The notes below the pieces were generated by a model. The model saw only the letters and a list, made by a program, of their open reading frames with translations, was not told the origin of the DNA and searched no databases. This document shows positions 33,725-47,679 of a stretch of 64,000 nt of DNA, in pieces; the first letter of the stretch is position 1, and every line of letters begins with the position of its first letter. The DNA lies in the NCBI GenBank assembly GCA_008692225.1, contig VICG01000005.1:2305001-2369000 (forward strand), in the 5' to 3' direction. The stretch comes from Monilinia fructicola (taxonomy: Eukaryota; Ascomycota; Leotiomycetes; Helotiales; Sclerotiniaceae). The translations under genes were made by a program, and so were the position numbers.

Positions 33725-36516
33725 ATGTTTGCCCTTTATAAGTTTATTCGGTTATCTACCTTCCTAGTCACATCAGTCTCAAGCCAATATATTTCCCTTA
33801 GCTCCAGTGCATTAAATGCCAAAATTAGCTCTTCGAGTCAGACACTTGCATCCTTGATACCACAAGGCTTAACAACATTCGATTTCTCCCCATTCGATCT
33901 TCTGTCAAATAGAAGTGCGAATGGTAACTATCATGTTGGCGACATTACGCTTCGTTATCGAAATGTGGGAGCCACTTCATGGATCAGTGTCGATTCGGCT
34001 GCGGCGAGAGCTGCGGTGACTTCGACCGGTGGCACTTCCGCGAATCTCGCACCTACGCTACCATCAGGAATTCCCTTCAATATTACAAGAGTTTGGTCCG
34101 CAAATGGAGCAGATATCAACCTCAACTTTACTATCACCAACAAAGGCACCACCAGCATCGAAATTGGAGCACTTGGCTTTCCTATTGAGTTTAATAGCAT
34201 TTTCACAGGTAGAACAGCAGTCGCTACGCAGCAAATGTGTTCCCTCGTAGACCCAAATATTGGTCTTGATGGAGGCTACTTGCGTGTGACCCCATTGTCT
34301 GGGACAGGACCAGCGCTTGTAGTTACGCCATTGGGACAGACGCCACTCGAAGGCTGGAGATTTTTGACAGAAAATCCCAACACTGCACTGGCCTATCAAA
34401 GTCAAACATTTGAAGGATTTTATTCTTGGGAAACCTATACTTTGGCATATGCTCAAAATGAATGGAATGGAACTACTCCTTGGAACCCTGCTACATCAGT
34501 AGTACTTGCGGCAGGTCAATCAATCACAAAAGGGTTAAGATTTTCCGCTGCAAGCAGTATTAGTGATATTGAAACTACCGTGGCTAATACAGGAACGCCG
34601 GTTGCTATTGGTGTTCCAGGATACATTATTCCCCAAGACACTTCTGCCCAGCTTTTCTTATTACACAACACTTCCACTGTCACTTCCATCAAATCCACCC
34701 CTTTGGGAGCCTTTACCTTCACTGCAACAGGCACAAGAATATTTACTCTTACCCCTAGCTCCTCAACTTGGGGAAGAGTGCGAGTCACAATTACATATGA
34801 TGATGGACTTGTGCAAACTGTCAATTATGTCATTACCCTTTCAGCACCTGCAGCTGTGTCTGGACTCGGCACATTCTTGACTACAAATCAATGGCTTTCA
34901 ACCACCAGTGACCCATTTGGCAGAGCACCGTCTGTCATATCATATGATCGCTCGGTCAATGCTCAAGTGCTTCAGGAGCAGAGAGCCTGGATTGCGGGAT
35001 TAAGTGATGAAGCAGGGGCTGGGTCTTGGCTTGCGGCGACAATGAAACAAGCAATTTCACCCAATGCTGCCGAGGTAACCAAGCTGGAGCAATTTGTCAC
35101 ACAGACTCTTTGGGGTCGTATCCAGAACTCGGACTATAGTGTAAAGATGAGCGTCTTCTACTATCAGCCAGGTGCAGTTTCGTATAATTATTCAACGGCG
35201 ATAGATTGGGGTAATTGGTGGAGCTGGAACAAAGCAGCTGCTTATGGCACCGGAAGAACCTACGACTATGTCCATGTTGCCGCTGCTTATTGGGCGCTCT
35301 ACCGTGTTGCTAGGTTCTATCCTACACTTGTCAAGACACAAACTTGGCAATGGTATTTGAACCAGGCTTACCACACTATCATCTATGCTACAGGGCCAAA
35401 TACAAGTTATGTGGATGTAGGTTTGATGGGTGAGACTGTATGGGGATACATTCTACAAGATTTGCAGAATGAAGGTAATACGACGGCTGCAAATACTGTC
35501 ATAGCTGCAATGAAAACGAGAGCAAATTTATGGAATAGTGAAGCTGTTCCGTTTGGAAGTGAGATGGCTTGGGACTCTACTGGACAGGAAGGAGTTTATT
35601 ACTGGTCCAAGTAAGTTTTCCCCCTGTAGTCCCCGAAATATATTGGAGTTATTCTAATAGTCCTATGATTCCAGCTACTTTGGCTTGACAACCACTGTGA
35701 CCAAGACAATCAACTCAATTTTAGGATATATGCCCACTGTTAGTCACTGGGCTTGGAATGGTAATGCCAGAAGGTATTGGGATTTCATGTAAGCGATTTT
35801 ATCTTCATCCTCTACTCGCAATCCTTGCGGTGAGAAATGAGTGTGTGTTGACCATTTAAAGTTATGGTGGTAAGTTGATGAGGTTCGAACGAATGACTCA
35901 TCACTATGGATCCGGACTTAATGCACTTCCATTGTTATCACATTTCGAACAAAACCCGACTCAAACATACCTCCTCAGGGTAGGATATGGTGGAACTAAC
36001 GGACCGTTATCCAACATCGATAGCGGGGGGTTTGCATCAGCGGCATTCCATACATGGCCAGACACCATGGCTTGGGATGGATACAGCGGAGACTATGGTC
36101 CAAACTTTGTCGGCCTAGCACTCGGCTCCGGTACCTACGTTGTGAATGATGCAACGCTAGGTCTTGTAGCTTTCGGTGGCACACTCACCGGCTCTAGTAA
36201 CTCCTGGGCCGTGGTTCCAAAAGATGCTGTGAGAAGAAAAGTCTTCATTGCCCAACTCGGATATAAATTCACGGTCGATGCTGGAGCAATCGCAAGTGTG
36301 AAGTATTCCAATGGAGCTGTGCAGCTTACTATTGCTCCAAGTGTGACTACGGTCTCGACAATGGCTACCGCCAGCTCAACCATCGTGAGGATCACAAAGA
36401 CGGCGCAAGTTGGATCAGTAGGTAATGCAGTTGTATCAGGATTGACTGCTTTGAGGGGTGGATGGGCTGTCAATTTAGAAAGTGGGAATGTGGTTGTTTC
36501 GATTACTTTTGCATAG
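33725..36516 (+). CDS. Secreted DUF5695-like glycosidase-type protein
   Basis: Three exons (33725-35610, 35675-35788, 35862-36516) with GTAAGT and GTAAGC donors and CCAG and AAAG acceptors sum exactly to 884 residues. Residues 1 to about 20 form a signal peptide (hydrophobic core FIRLSTFLVTSVSS, then Q), so it is probably exported. The N-terminal half is beta-rich with many Thr, Ser and NxS/T sites. The C-terminal half is helical and aromatic: IDWGNWWSWNK, YDYVHVAAAYWALYR, EMAWDSTGQEGVYYW, then YGGKL..HHYGSGLNALPLL across the last splice. This matches my memory of the DUF5695 family, thought to have a six-hairpin glycosidase fold. The substrate is unknown; plant or fungal wall polysaccharide is a guess. 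No frame break is seen in this gene. Confidence 0.8.
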
Positions 36517-37738
36517 TTGGTGAGATTCATGGCAAGGTTCTGCAAAATTCTACAGTATCTGTATTCGGTATGTATTATATATATGGAATATTAGAAAATG
36601 TTCGATTTGAAAGCAAACACATAGAAGATATTTCATCATGTTTTCTCTATCCCACAAGCTCATGTGCCTTCATTCTTATTGTCACCACATATACGTCAAT
36701 CTCTTCGCCAAATCTCGTTCTCAAATATATTTACACCTCTCACCTCCTCTTCCCCAATTGACCTTTCATTTTTATAAAAAGTTCTTTTCAAAATAACATG
36801 TTACGCCTCGCACCACAGCACTTACCCTCCACAGCCCCCGCAAATCTCTCTTCCTTCAAATTTCGCTTCGCAAGCCAACATTGGAGTCTTGCAAACACAT
36901 CGCTCTTCCTACGAATTATTCCCAACCTCTTTGTGATTACTCACTCACTTTCATCACAGCACTGAGTTTATGGACAAGTCATTTCAAAATTCTGATCGTC
37001 GGGACTTAGTCAATCACTTTCGCATCATGATCGTTCTGGCATAGATCTTCAAAATCTCTTGTACACCCATCATCACCAGTACCCAATCGTGAGATTTCTG
37101 GATCTGTAGTTTCAGGATCCCTTGAAACCCGAACTATTAATCTTTTCACTTGAGCTGCTCAAGTTGAGCAACGAAAGTCGCAATAGCGAGCATACTTGCC
37201 AAGATACTGAGAGACTCATGGCAGCGCCGGTCCATGATAATTCGTTCAGCAGCAAGCAGTTCAATTTAATCTTTCTGAAAATTCTCAGAGAATCTGGGGG
37301 AAATCGAAGATGTGTTCAAGGAGAAGCCTAAGGCTATCTGATGCAGGGCCCGCTCGGTGTGCAGAAGTGGAATATACATCATTGAAAAATAGCTCGAAAG
37401 TAATATCTGGTTCAGATTGATCGTATCAATGATTTGAGAAAGTATATCGCAAGGCTATACAGGTCGAGCACATTAAACCGATTTTGATTCAACACAGAAG
37501 AATGAAACAACTCAGGGTGACGTCTACTATTTTCCTTTCGCTTCGTTAAGGTTGTTAGCTTAGAACCTCAAGCACCAGTCCACCAGTCAAGAAAAGGAGA
37601 AAAGTAATTGCTTACATAATCATCCTTATCGGAATGCTCCGCTTCCGATAAGTTGCAAAAATAATTTCATGTTCTTAGCAAATTGTACTGGAAGAAACAA
37701 CGTTCCTCTACATTCAATTTCTGTAACCACTCTTTTCA
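36517..37738. other. Intergenic between the DUF5695-like gene and DBP9
   Basis: No supported gene. The first part should hold the 3' end of the secreted-protein gene and the last few hundred bases the DBP9 promoter. Confidence 0.5.
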
Positions 37739-39656
37739 ATGATGAAGCGCAAACTCGATGCTAATGATGTCCCTGTACCGGCAGAAGAATCTGATATCAT
37801 AAAGGACAATGCTACTTTTGCTAGCCTAGGGTTGGATGCGCGTTTGCTCCAGGGCATCGCAAAGCAAAACTTTCAATCACCAACACTCGTACAGAGCAAA
37901 TCGATTCCACTCACTTTGGAAGGACGTGATATACTGGCCAGAGCTAAGACTGGATCTGGAAAGACTGCGGCTTACTTACTACCAATACTTCACTCGATAT
38001 TAAAGCGGAAAGAGGTAAACTTGCAAAGATATGATAAGACGTACATAGACTGACAGTTGCAGCTTTCTCCTACTCAATTGACATCAGCCCTCATTCTTGT
38101 GCCCACCCGGGAACTCGCAGATCAGGTTTATAAGTCGGTTGAAGCTTTTACTGCATTCTGCGCGAAAGATGTTCGAGCAGTCAACCTCACGCAAAGAGTT
38201 TCCGATGCAGTCCAACGATCACTTCTCGCAGACTCCCCAGATATCGTGATTGCCACACCTGCCAGAGCATCGTTGAACGCCAATACCTCTGCGCTTTCAC
38301 TCGCAAATCTTACACATATGGTCATTGATGAAGCCGACTTAGTTTTGTCTTATGGTTACGATGAGGATTTGCAAAATGTTGCGAAAATTATGCCCAAGGG
38401 TGTGCAGACTATTTTGATGAGCGCCACGTTGACGAGTGAGGTCGAAACTTTGAAAGGTCTTTTCTGTAGGAATCCCGAAGTATTGAAATTAGAGGAGGCA
38501 GAAAATGAGGGAGAGGGTGTTAGTCAATTTGTTGTCAAGTAAGTCATTGAAAAATTTCCTGCCATCCATGCTAACAAGATACAGATGTGCCGAAGACGAG
38601 AAGTTCCTCCTGGTATACGTTATATTTAAATTGAAGCTGATTAAGGGTAAATGCATCATATTTGTTGGGGACATTGACAGATGTTATCGATTAAAATTAT
38701 TTTTGGAGCAATTCGGAACAAGGAGCTGCATTCTCAACTCACAATTACCTGTGAATTCACGTATCCACGTTGTTGAGGAATTTAATAAGAATGTCTACGA
38801 TATTATCATTGCTTCGGATGAGCATGAAGTTTTGGGAGATGAGGATGAACCCAAACCCGAGGATGCGGAAGAGGTTGAGGAGGACGCAGCCGGAGATAAG
38901 GAAGATGCGAAGGATGTCAAGAAAGAAACTAAGCAACCTTCGAAGAAGAAGCAGAAGACTGGAAAGAAGGACAAAGAATATGGAGTATCGCGTGGGATTG
39001 ATTTCAAGAATGTTGCCTGCGTTCTTAATTTTGATCTTCCCACATCATCAAAATCATATACTCACAGAATTGGCCGTACCGCCCGTGCGGGCCAGACGGG
39101 AATGGCATTATCTTTTGTTGTACCATCTGAATTGTATCGAAAGCACAAACCAACCAGCATCGAATCTGCAAAAGACGACGAGAAGGTACTCGCCAAGATC
39201 ATCAAGCACCAAGCAAAGAAGGGCAAGGAAGTCAAGCCATATAATTTCGACATGAAGCAAGTAGATGCTTTCCGATACAGAATGGGCGATGCACTACGGG
39301 CTGTCACAAGTATTGCAGTTCAGGAGGCCAAGACTCGAGAGATTAGGCAGGAATTAATCAAGAGTGAGAAGCTCAAACGCCATTTTGAAGAGAACCCAGG
39401 CGACCTTTATCATCTCCGCCACGATGGCGAATTGAGACCTGCTCGAGTACAGGCGCATTTAAAGCATGTGCCAGATTATCTTTTACCAAAAGAAGGCAAG
39501 AAAGGGATCACAGGTGGAGATGTTGGATTTGTAGGAATGCACAAGACGACAGAAAATAGAATTAGGAAGGCTAGAGCGGCGAATAAGGCCAAGGGACGAG
39601 GGAAGGGAAGGAAGTCAGATCCTCTGAAAACTTTCAAGGCGAAGTCAAAGAAATAA
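37739..39656 (+). CDS. dbp9: ATP-dependent RNA helicase DBP9
   Basis: Nucleolar DEAD-box helicase for 60S ribosomal subunit assembly. Three exons (37739-38014, 38063-38538, 38585-39656) with 48- and 46-nt introns give 607 residues in frame. Motifs in order: Q-motif region near residues 29-55 (FASLGL...[12 protein letters not shown]), Walker A AKTGSGKT at about 69-76, PTRELAD near 106, DEAD box VIDEADLV near 181, SAT near 212, and [10 protein letters not shown] near 411. Between the helicase core motifs lies a Lys/Glu-rich insert (about 38835-38980) before YGVSRGIDF, which is characteristic of Dbp9. The C-terminus is basic ([10 protein letters not shown]...), as expected for rRNA binding. Length matches the family. 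The second in-frame Met could also serve as start. Confidence 0.94.
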
Positions 39657-42600
39657 TTAGCTAGTACTGTATTGAATGAGATACCATTTTTTGTTAGGCC
39701 CACGGTAGATATGCTGTGTTGCAATGTTGAGGTGAATGGCAGCACTTAGAACGGAGCCATATTCGCTTTCACTGAGCCGTACTCAAAAAAACTGGATAAG
39801 ATCACTGCTCTTAGGATGGCAAATAATTCCAAATCTTTGAAGAGTTTCATCATTTTGACCCGACCCCTCTTCCTACAATGCTACTCTGAGAGAATTCAAT
39901 CGCGCTCTGCTAGTCCTTATTCCACCCATCTTCAAAGTGAACATCTGAACTCCCCGATTTGAGTATTCAAGTAGATACTCAAATTTGCCAAGTAGAACTT
40001 ATGAAGTGCTTAACAGTCATTGTATGCGTATTTCGATGTACGGATAGTTCTTGGAGATTGATTGGGTTTCGATGATATATGGAGGATGGGTATATGGTCT
40101 TATTTTTCTATCTGGGGACTTAGATGTAGCATCTCATAGGGCTGCAAGCGAGAGCTGTGAGAAGATTTATTGATTAGTTGATGCAGTTGTTGAGTGACTA
40201 GAGCTGATTCAAAATGAACATCGCTTGGTCATCATTATGACCTCTTTGGTTTATGTTTTCCAAAATCTACGATGAATGCTATTATTAAAATAGCAATGGC
40301 CGAAACGGTATCGTTTCTGAAACCTATCGGTACCCGTAAACTCTAATGTATATCCACGCGCATCGCACACTACGCGTTTTACTCTATTTCATGTCTTGTG
40401 ATTCCAGACCCATAAGCATGTCCGCCAATGCTTTACCCATCTGACTTCTACTCATGCTTGCACACGAGAGATGTGGAAAATTGGCTGGGTGCTAAATTAT
40501 GCCCACTTACATAGATTTTGAGCTTCAACTTCGATTTGAACTTCGCTTCAATACATTTACATTTTGGGTCAACCCTTCAGCCTATGATCACCGCACCACA
40601 CCACCACAGCTTTACCCGACTCAATTTACAATTCCACTATCACACTCGCAATGCTCTCGGTGTTCTACTGTTATCTCACACTCTTTTGCTTGCCCTCACA
40701 CTGTCTCTCTGTGTGTATGCACAAGCGGATGCACAAACCTTAACTCTATTGAAATTTGAAATCTTTATTGAGCAAGTCTCTACTTGTAAACCTAGGAAGT
40801 GCAATGCAAAGACTATGTACTTGAACGGTTAAGCATACGAGCCTCGAGCCAGAGATCATTATAACTACCTCCATATTTTCTGATTTGCAATCGGATGCAG
40901 GACTATAAGATGGAATGCAGGTATCAGGCTATCCTGGGACTTGGAGTATCATACCCATTTTGTCACGTGGTGTAGTTTTCGTTAGGAGAAAACTTCTATA
41001 TATAATATTCTTATTTTTTGGTTATGCGCTCCCGTCTTCGCTTTAGATACTGGAAATTTATGCATGGCTGCTGTTGTACAGAAATATGTTTATCTTTAGT
41101 GTCCCAGTCATCGATGTTCTAGTTGTTGTTGTTGTTGTTGTTGTTGTTGTTGAACATTGAGTAGCTCTCCTATATCCTTCCCCCTGAAACTATTGAAATA
41201 TACAATTTGGCTATTAGGTTTGTATGTGTTTTATCCAAGGCAGAATGGTATCACACAAGGTAGGTGAATATCCTCGCTGCTACTAATCGTTCATTTATTC
41301 TTTTTGGATGTATCTTTTATTCAGTTACTTTCAATACATTGGCTTTTTAGTATTTCTTCTCCGGTGTCTTTGTTTTAGAGTATCAATAACCTATAGTTTA
41401 TTTAATACACTTTATACACTTCTCCTTCAAAACGAGATAAGAGCCCAGGAGTTTATTAGGTTTAACTTGAACGAATGGTGAAGAGACTTCTTGAAAAAAG
41501 ATCATTCTCTCATCTGAAATTGAATATAAGAAACTCACATTAATTTATGTATCCAATTCAATTTTCTCGTTCATCGTATTCTTGGAATATTGAAAATTCA
41601 GTATAATTTCGCATATTGAATAATCATTCTCGGTTTAGATGACAATATAAGGACAAGAAGATTGAATGATTCAACGAGTTTTGAACATATTTTAGCTCTT
41701 CTTTGGTATCTACAAGAGAATTTGATTTAGCCCTACTAAGTATTGGATATAGAAATAGCTCTCCTCTAGCGCCTTCATCCCGATATAACCAAAAGTTCTA
41801 GTATGGTTTTGGATATCAAGAACTCCTTCTCCGAAGTCAGATGAGAACACGCAATGAATTTATATACATCTATGAAGCCTTGAGTATCGAAAAATACTCC
41901 TTTAAACTCTCCGGTTTTGAATGAGATGTGTATTGAAAAGAGATTTGTACAAGGGATCTCTCAATTCTTTCATTAGACGAAAGTACAAGGAGCACTTATA
42001 GTCCATGTTCAAGTAATCATTGGAAATAAATAGCTTTTCTCCCATGTTTTACTCTGAGAGTGTATACTTGAAATCTAGAATTTTGTGCAATCAATTTACT
42101 TGTATTTCACTCTCAACCAGGCCCCTATCGATATATCGATATTCACTTGATCGGTGATCTAAAAGCATATTCATTCACCTAAAACGTGCTATCTATCGTC
42201 CAGAAGGGCGGAACTGTGTGCTTGATACGCTTTTAGCACGTTTCTATCTACTTGAGTATATGTAAGCAATGCAGTGAATGTCATTGATATTCCAAGAGTA
42301 GCTAGTTATTGATGATAGAGTCTTTCTCAATTCACCCACCATGTAGCAGAGATTCTCGATTCCTAGGCTATCATGATCCTCCAATCCTATGGCGCACATT
42401 CATCTTACAAGGTATACCTGAAGACAATGTTTTGCTTGGTGAGTGGGGAAAGTAATCGTCTGAAGTCAATATGGGTTATCTACATGAGCAGTGATTCACC
42501 CATGAACATTTCGGCTAATTCACTGCAAAGGCTCGTGGGATTTTACTTGGTTCAGCTACCTTTCAGATTTCTCCTCCTCTTTTTCTCAAAATTCCCCCTC

Positions 42601-43163
42601 CTCAACAACAACTTTAGTCAACCTTCATCATTCTAAGTCCAACGTGTACTTATTAAAGCCAATTTATTTAGTTTGGAAGGTGCTTGAATTCTCTTAGATA
42701 CAGGTAGACCTGCCTTCCTTTCCCCTTTTGACCTTGAAACATGGCATCTAGGTAGCTCTTTATTTCTCAACCTAACCACAGGAAGATATCATCGATATTC
42801 AAGTATGTAACTTCTTCCATTTCATGCAACCTGATATATCTTGCGCTCTATTCTATTTATCTCAAGAACTTGCTCATAACTTTCAACAATCACAGTCTTC
42901 GTCATTTGAGGGTATGGTATCGTGATTCTTCTCGAATCACTATCCCGATCTCTGGTTCTCCTACAATAAATCCATCTTTACCCCTCTTCACTTTTCAGCC
43001 ACACAAACTCCTGAATTTTCATGTGAAGCTCTTCCAACGACCCAAGTCTAACGAGTTTTACCCACCTGTTTGAATAATACCATCAATACTGAGTATCATC
43101 ATCATTTTTCACATCCATGCAACCAACCACTTTCACCTTTCGACAAATTCAATAAGATTTTTG
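39657..43163. other. Intergenic, 3.5 kb
   Basis: No supported gene. A GTT/TTG trinucleotide run of about 30 bases lies at 41121-41152. Short frames (40499-40832, 42373-42636, 42870-43073) lack domains. The T- and C-rich stretch before 43164 may be a long leader of the next gene. Confidence 0.5.
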
Positions 43164-46100
43164 ATGTCGAAGATGGAGCTGGACGATACATGGGATCCTG
43201 ATCCCTTGCCCAATGGTAATCCCAGGAATCAATGGCAGCCTCGTATTACAGACCAAACAGTTCGCAACCCCGAAAGACAGAATCACTATTATAACCACGG
43301 ACAGGTGTCTCATCCCCAAAAGACTCTAGCAAACTTGCACTTGAGTATTTATGATGATGGTTCAGATGAGGATAGCTCGTCTAACGAATATACCGACATT
43401 GTGCACCACCCGCAGGTCAATCAGAAGAGACCAAGAGAACCTGCTCAAGTTGGAACGGTGCGACGCAAACGACATCAGAGCGAACACCCAAGTGGTATTG
43501 GTCGCAGTCGCACAATAAATAGAGAGGATGCCATGTTTGATCAAGGCTCTATCATCTCCCAGTCTCGAAATAAGCCGGTGGCCCGCGGTGGTGCTCGAAC
43601 TACAGTTACGGCGGATGATCTTCACGATGGATATCAAATTAAAAATAACGCACCAGCTAGTAGAAAAACGGGTGGTCAAAGTCATTCGCGAGCAATAGAC
43701 TCATATCAGGATCATAAATATATCGTAACGGAGGATTATAGTGAGTTCAAAGAGAAAGCAAATCGTGTTGCCTCTTCTCAAAATAATGACCCAGCAATGA
43801 GGCGCATCAGGGAAGAACAGATCTACATTTCTGTACCGCGCCCTACAAGTCAAGGCCGCCAAGAATCATCGAGAATTGATCGCGAACCGATAGTTACACC
43901 GAGGACAAGACAGCGAGTAGATTATTCTCATACAAAAAGTCTGGCACCAAGAAGCTCATACGATGACGGTGAGAACTTTCATCCAAGCACTGAAAATTTT
44001 ATGCCAAGTGTCAGAAGCCAGAGGCAGAGACAGGAGCCTGAGCTTGGCTCACCATTATGGCCCAATCATGAATTCCCTGCCTCGAAGTCTGCGCCTAGCT
44101 ATAGAGTCCAAGGAACCACTGAGAGGTCTGTCTCTGGGATTTCGGTTCCAGTAACGCCAAGAAAGCAGTCGGTGAGAAACAGGCCAGCTATTACTAATGG
44201 AACGCAGAGTGGTACAAGTAAGTCTGGAGTATATGATTACGGCTTTATTGATGATGACGATGTTAACGATACCCCATTGGAGAATGATCTTCGATGTATA
44301 CCAATTTCCCAGATAAAAGAAATTAACAATCCTATGGATTTCATGAATGCTTTACCAAAGCACAGTGCATTTCAGAGCCGCAAACCCCAGGCAGCAATGC
44401 AGGTTCATCGAACTCCACCAAGAAATCAAACAGGCCCACTACAGCAGGATTTACCATTGATCTTGTGACGCCAGAAAGTGGCGTTGATGCTCGAGGTTCC
44501 ATACCATTCTTACCTCTGAACTGGACTCCCAGAACTAGAGGTCCCAGAACAACAGGTCCAGTCAAAGTATCAACCCCTTTGAAATTCTCTATGAAGGATG
44601 ACCCTATTGTTGGTACCCTACAACAACCTGAAGAAGATCTTCGGCAGAGACAAGCAGCTGAGAAGATAATCAGAAAAGAGCTAAACGCCGAGCGTGAGGC
44701 TCTACAGAAAGACCTCTTTGGTGAAGTTTTCAGTGAGACCGAGGAAGAAAAGAAAGAGCGTGAGGATACTAAACGTCTTGAAGCTCAGAGAATACGAGAA
44801 GAAAAAGAAAAGCAACTCGCTATCGATGCTGAAGTCAAGAGACAAAAGGCCGAAGTGAGAGCTCAAAAAGAACGTGAGAAAAGGGAGACTGAGCAGCGTG
44901 AGAAAGAGAAAGAAGTAGCTGCGAAAAAAGCCAAGCGTGATGCCGAACGACATCATCAATCTGTAAGAGAAGAGCAGGCTGCTGCAGAGAGACGCAATGC
45001 TGCAAATAAGTTGTTGCAGGAGAAAAAAGAAAAGAGATATGGCTTTACAAAAAGTTATCGATGAGCAAAAGCAGATAGCGGATAAACAGAAAAAGGAGAA
45101 CGACGCTAAATTGGAGGAAATGAAACGATGTGTGGAGCAGCTTCAAGCCCAGGTCAAATCGCAGACAATAGCGACTTTGAAACCTGCGAGAAAAGTTGTC
45201 GTTGACAGTAACACTAAAAAATGCTGTTGCAGCCCGAAGACATCATCCACGTTTTCGAGCGGAGTGGCTGCCATTGTTGACGGTCATTCTTTCTCTGTCC
45301 CAGAGAATAGCAAAGCAACCGGCTCGCCCATACCTTCAGCTGAAATATCCCTTGATGACGAGGATTCTTTGTTCCTTCCAGAGACTGAAAAAGCTACCGA
45401 TACAGCCTCTCTAGGTCATAGATTGTCAAACGATCCTCATGCCCGAAATGACAGCTCTGATCGCAACCCAACGGTGGCCAAGTCCATAGAACAAGGTCGA
45501 GTTCCTTCTAGCATAGCTGAGATATTTGCCAATACAATCACCAATCACAATGACGATAACTTCCCCGAAGATAAAGACGCAGAGCGTGAAGCCATTCGAA
45601 AACAGCGAGCAGAGGAACGCATGGCCATTCAGCGCAAGCATGCAAGATCCTTGCCCGACGAACCCATCCCAAAGCCCCCTCTCGTAAGGCTGGAGCAACT
45701 TCTAAAGCACCATCAAAAGCAGTGCCGAACAAGAAAAGCGCCCAGCTTTTTGGAAAATCCCCAGCGAGGGCATTGTTTGGTACCAAACTAAAGCCACTGC
45801 ATGGACCAGATGATCTATTGACTCGTGAAGAACCACAGAGAACCAATACTATAACAGAGATACCTACAGAAAATCTTCCGATTTCAAAGCCACGCCTACT
45901 TCCATTACCTCTGCCCCCTCCATTACCTACGAGGGAAAATGCAAATCTAGCCAAGCCAGAGGTTCGACTCATTTCACAAACGGAGCGAAATGAAATTGAA
46001 GCTAGTCGTGAGAGAATCCAGGCTGAAGCAAAGGCTAGGAAAGATGCTTCGACTAAGCAACGGGCAGACGCCAAGAAATTTGAACTCGAGAAAAAGAGGA

Positions 46101-47679
46101 CTATTGAATATCGAAAAAAGAAAGAAAAGGAGCTGAGAGACCAGGCTCGCAAAGATGGCAAGGAGTTTGGTGAATTTGAGTTAGAAGCCATAATGGAGAA
46201 ATTAATGGAGAAGCGAGAAGTACGATTGGAAATGGATCCTGTGTATATGTTTTTGCTAATCAAAATGCCAGAGAGAAAAGAAAAGAAGAAATCAACGCCG
46301 CGTAGATGAAAGAGTTTCCTCAACTGATCACGAAGCAGTCTCCAATATCAATGTGCCCAATGCGCTCGGCATAATAATCCCGCAAGGCCCAGCTTCACGG
46401 GCCTCACCCTCATTGTTCTCATCACCTGCTACTGCAAGTGATAGCAACCATATGGACGAAGACGATGGTCCTGAGACCCGAGCCAGAAAAGAGCATGAGG
46501 CTAGAACGGCCGAGAGTTTGAATGCACTAGCTCAATCTCGCGCTGCTCGCCGTGCCCCGGTTTCACCAGTGGAGAGAATGGCACCCTTCTGCAGCGACGA
46601 TTCCTCTGATGAGTCTGAGGAAGATCCGGATGATGAAGAACAGACCCAAGCTGCTATAGCACATTTCCAAAAGATCAATGCAGAAAAAAGCTACCGAAAA
46701 TACTGGCGATGCACATTCAGATGGTAGGACTGAGGAAGAGATTGCTCTTGAGAGAGATTTAGAGGCGGCATTTGAGGAAGAACTTATAATCGAAGGAAAT
46801 TCTGGAAGTGCAACAGCTCAGCTTGACCCTGATGACTATGGCACTCAGATCGTCGCTCCAACGCCCGACATGACTTCACAAGTTCAGGTCTCGTCCACCC
46901 AGCGGTCTTCTAATACCTTGACAAATCAATGGAGCCAAGCGGATGTATCAAGTCAAATAACTCAGCCAGCCTTTATTAAGCCTCAAAAGCCTGTATCATA
47001 TAAGATGGTCAACGTCTATATGGTAATGACTCAGCTAACGCTTCACAAATATGAAGATGAGGCAGCTCTCAAGAAGAAATTTCTTGATATCGACAAGGCT
47101 AACAAGTATGCCCAGACTATCGTCAACGAATACCGAGCTAAAAAGTACTCGCAAAAAGAGATAGTTGAGAAATGGGACAAAGAGCACAGATATTCTTGCC
47201 AGATAACCCACGATAATAACAAAATTACAAAGGTTTTTATCAATGTTGTGCCAATGAACCCCAAGGAAATTGACAAGTACGATCCGAGAGAGGTTCACCC
47301 AAGATTTGCCAATCAGTACTATATCGTTCGATTTGAGAGAATCGCCGAGCAACTGGATCCGGAAAGTCAAGAAGTTCGTATGATAGAACGCACTGCGGGA
47401 TTCGCAGATGCTAGCAAACTCTACACGGTGTTGGAGATGGCCAATCATGCTGCTTGTGAGTATTTTCTCAAAGAACTCAAACCCAAAGAGGAAGTTGAGG
47501 GATACCACAACTTGTATCAAGAACATATCACTCCTCCAGCGAGGGCAAGCAGAGATGAGTGCATTAAAACGGATTCATTGTTCTGCTGCGAAATGGAGAC
47601 GGATGGCTGTCCTTGGGCAGAGTTCAAATCATTGAAGGTTGAAGTCGAACTGTGCAATACAGAAGGGCCTATCAATTAA
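43164..47679 (+). CDS. Large coiled-coil protein of unknown function (six frame breaks)
   Basis: Read as one gene because adjacent frames continue a coherent protein with no long gap. The N-terminal about 430 residues are polar and disordered (Arg, Ser, Asn, Pro). From about 44620 comes a highly charged Lys/Glu/Arg helix (RQRQAAEKIIRKELNAER..., KREKEKEVAAKKAKRD) that continues to about 45170 as a coiled coil, and a second charged helix lies near 45960-46300. The C-terminal 230 residues (from about 46990) look folded. Frame changes occur near 44365-44390 (base missing), 45023-45028 (extra A in A6), 45670-45690 (missing), 46250-46254 (missing T), 46295-46305 (missing) and 46684-46689 (extra A in A6). 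Correcting each by one base gives 4518 nt, exactly 1505 residues. A scaffold or cytoskeletal role is possible, but I recognise no domain. Confidence 0.6.

Noticed and set aside
45538..46323. 261-codon minus-strand frame
   Set aside because: Antisense of the charged coiled-coil gene; Phe/Ser-rich composition is the usual reverse image of Lys/Glu-rich coding sequence.
3634..47679. A programmed +1 frameshifting system shared by several genes
   Set aside because: Three genes have only extra-base breaks that meet a stop, but any frameshift soon meets a stop, the large coiled-coil gene has both missing and extra bases, and homopolymer context is common. Error explains all cases without new biology.
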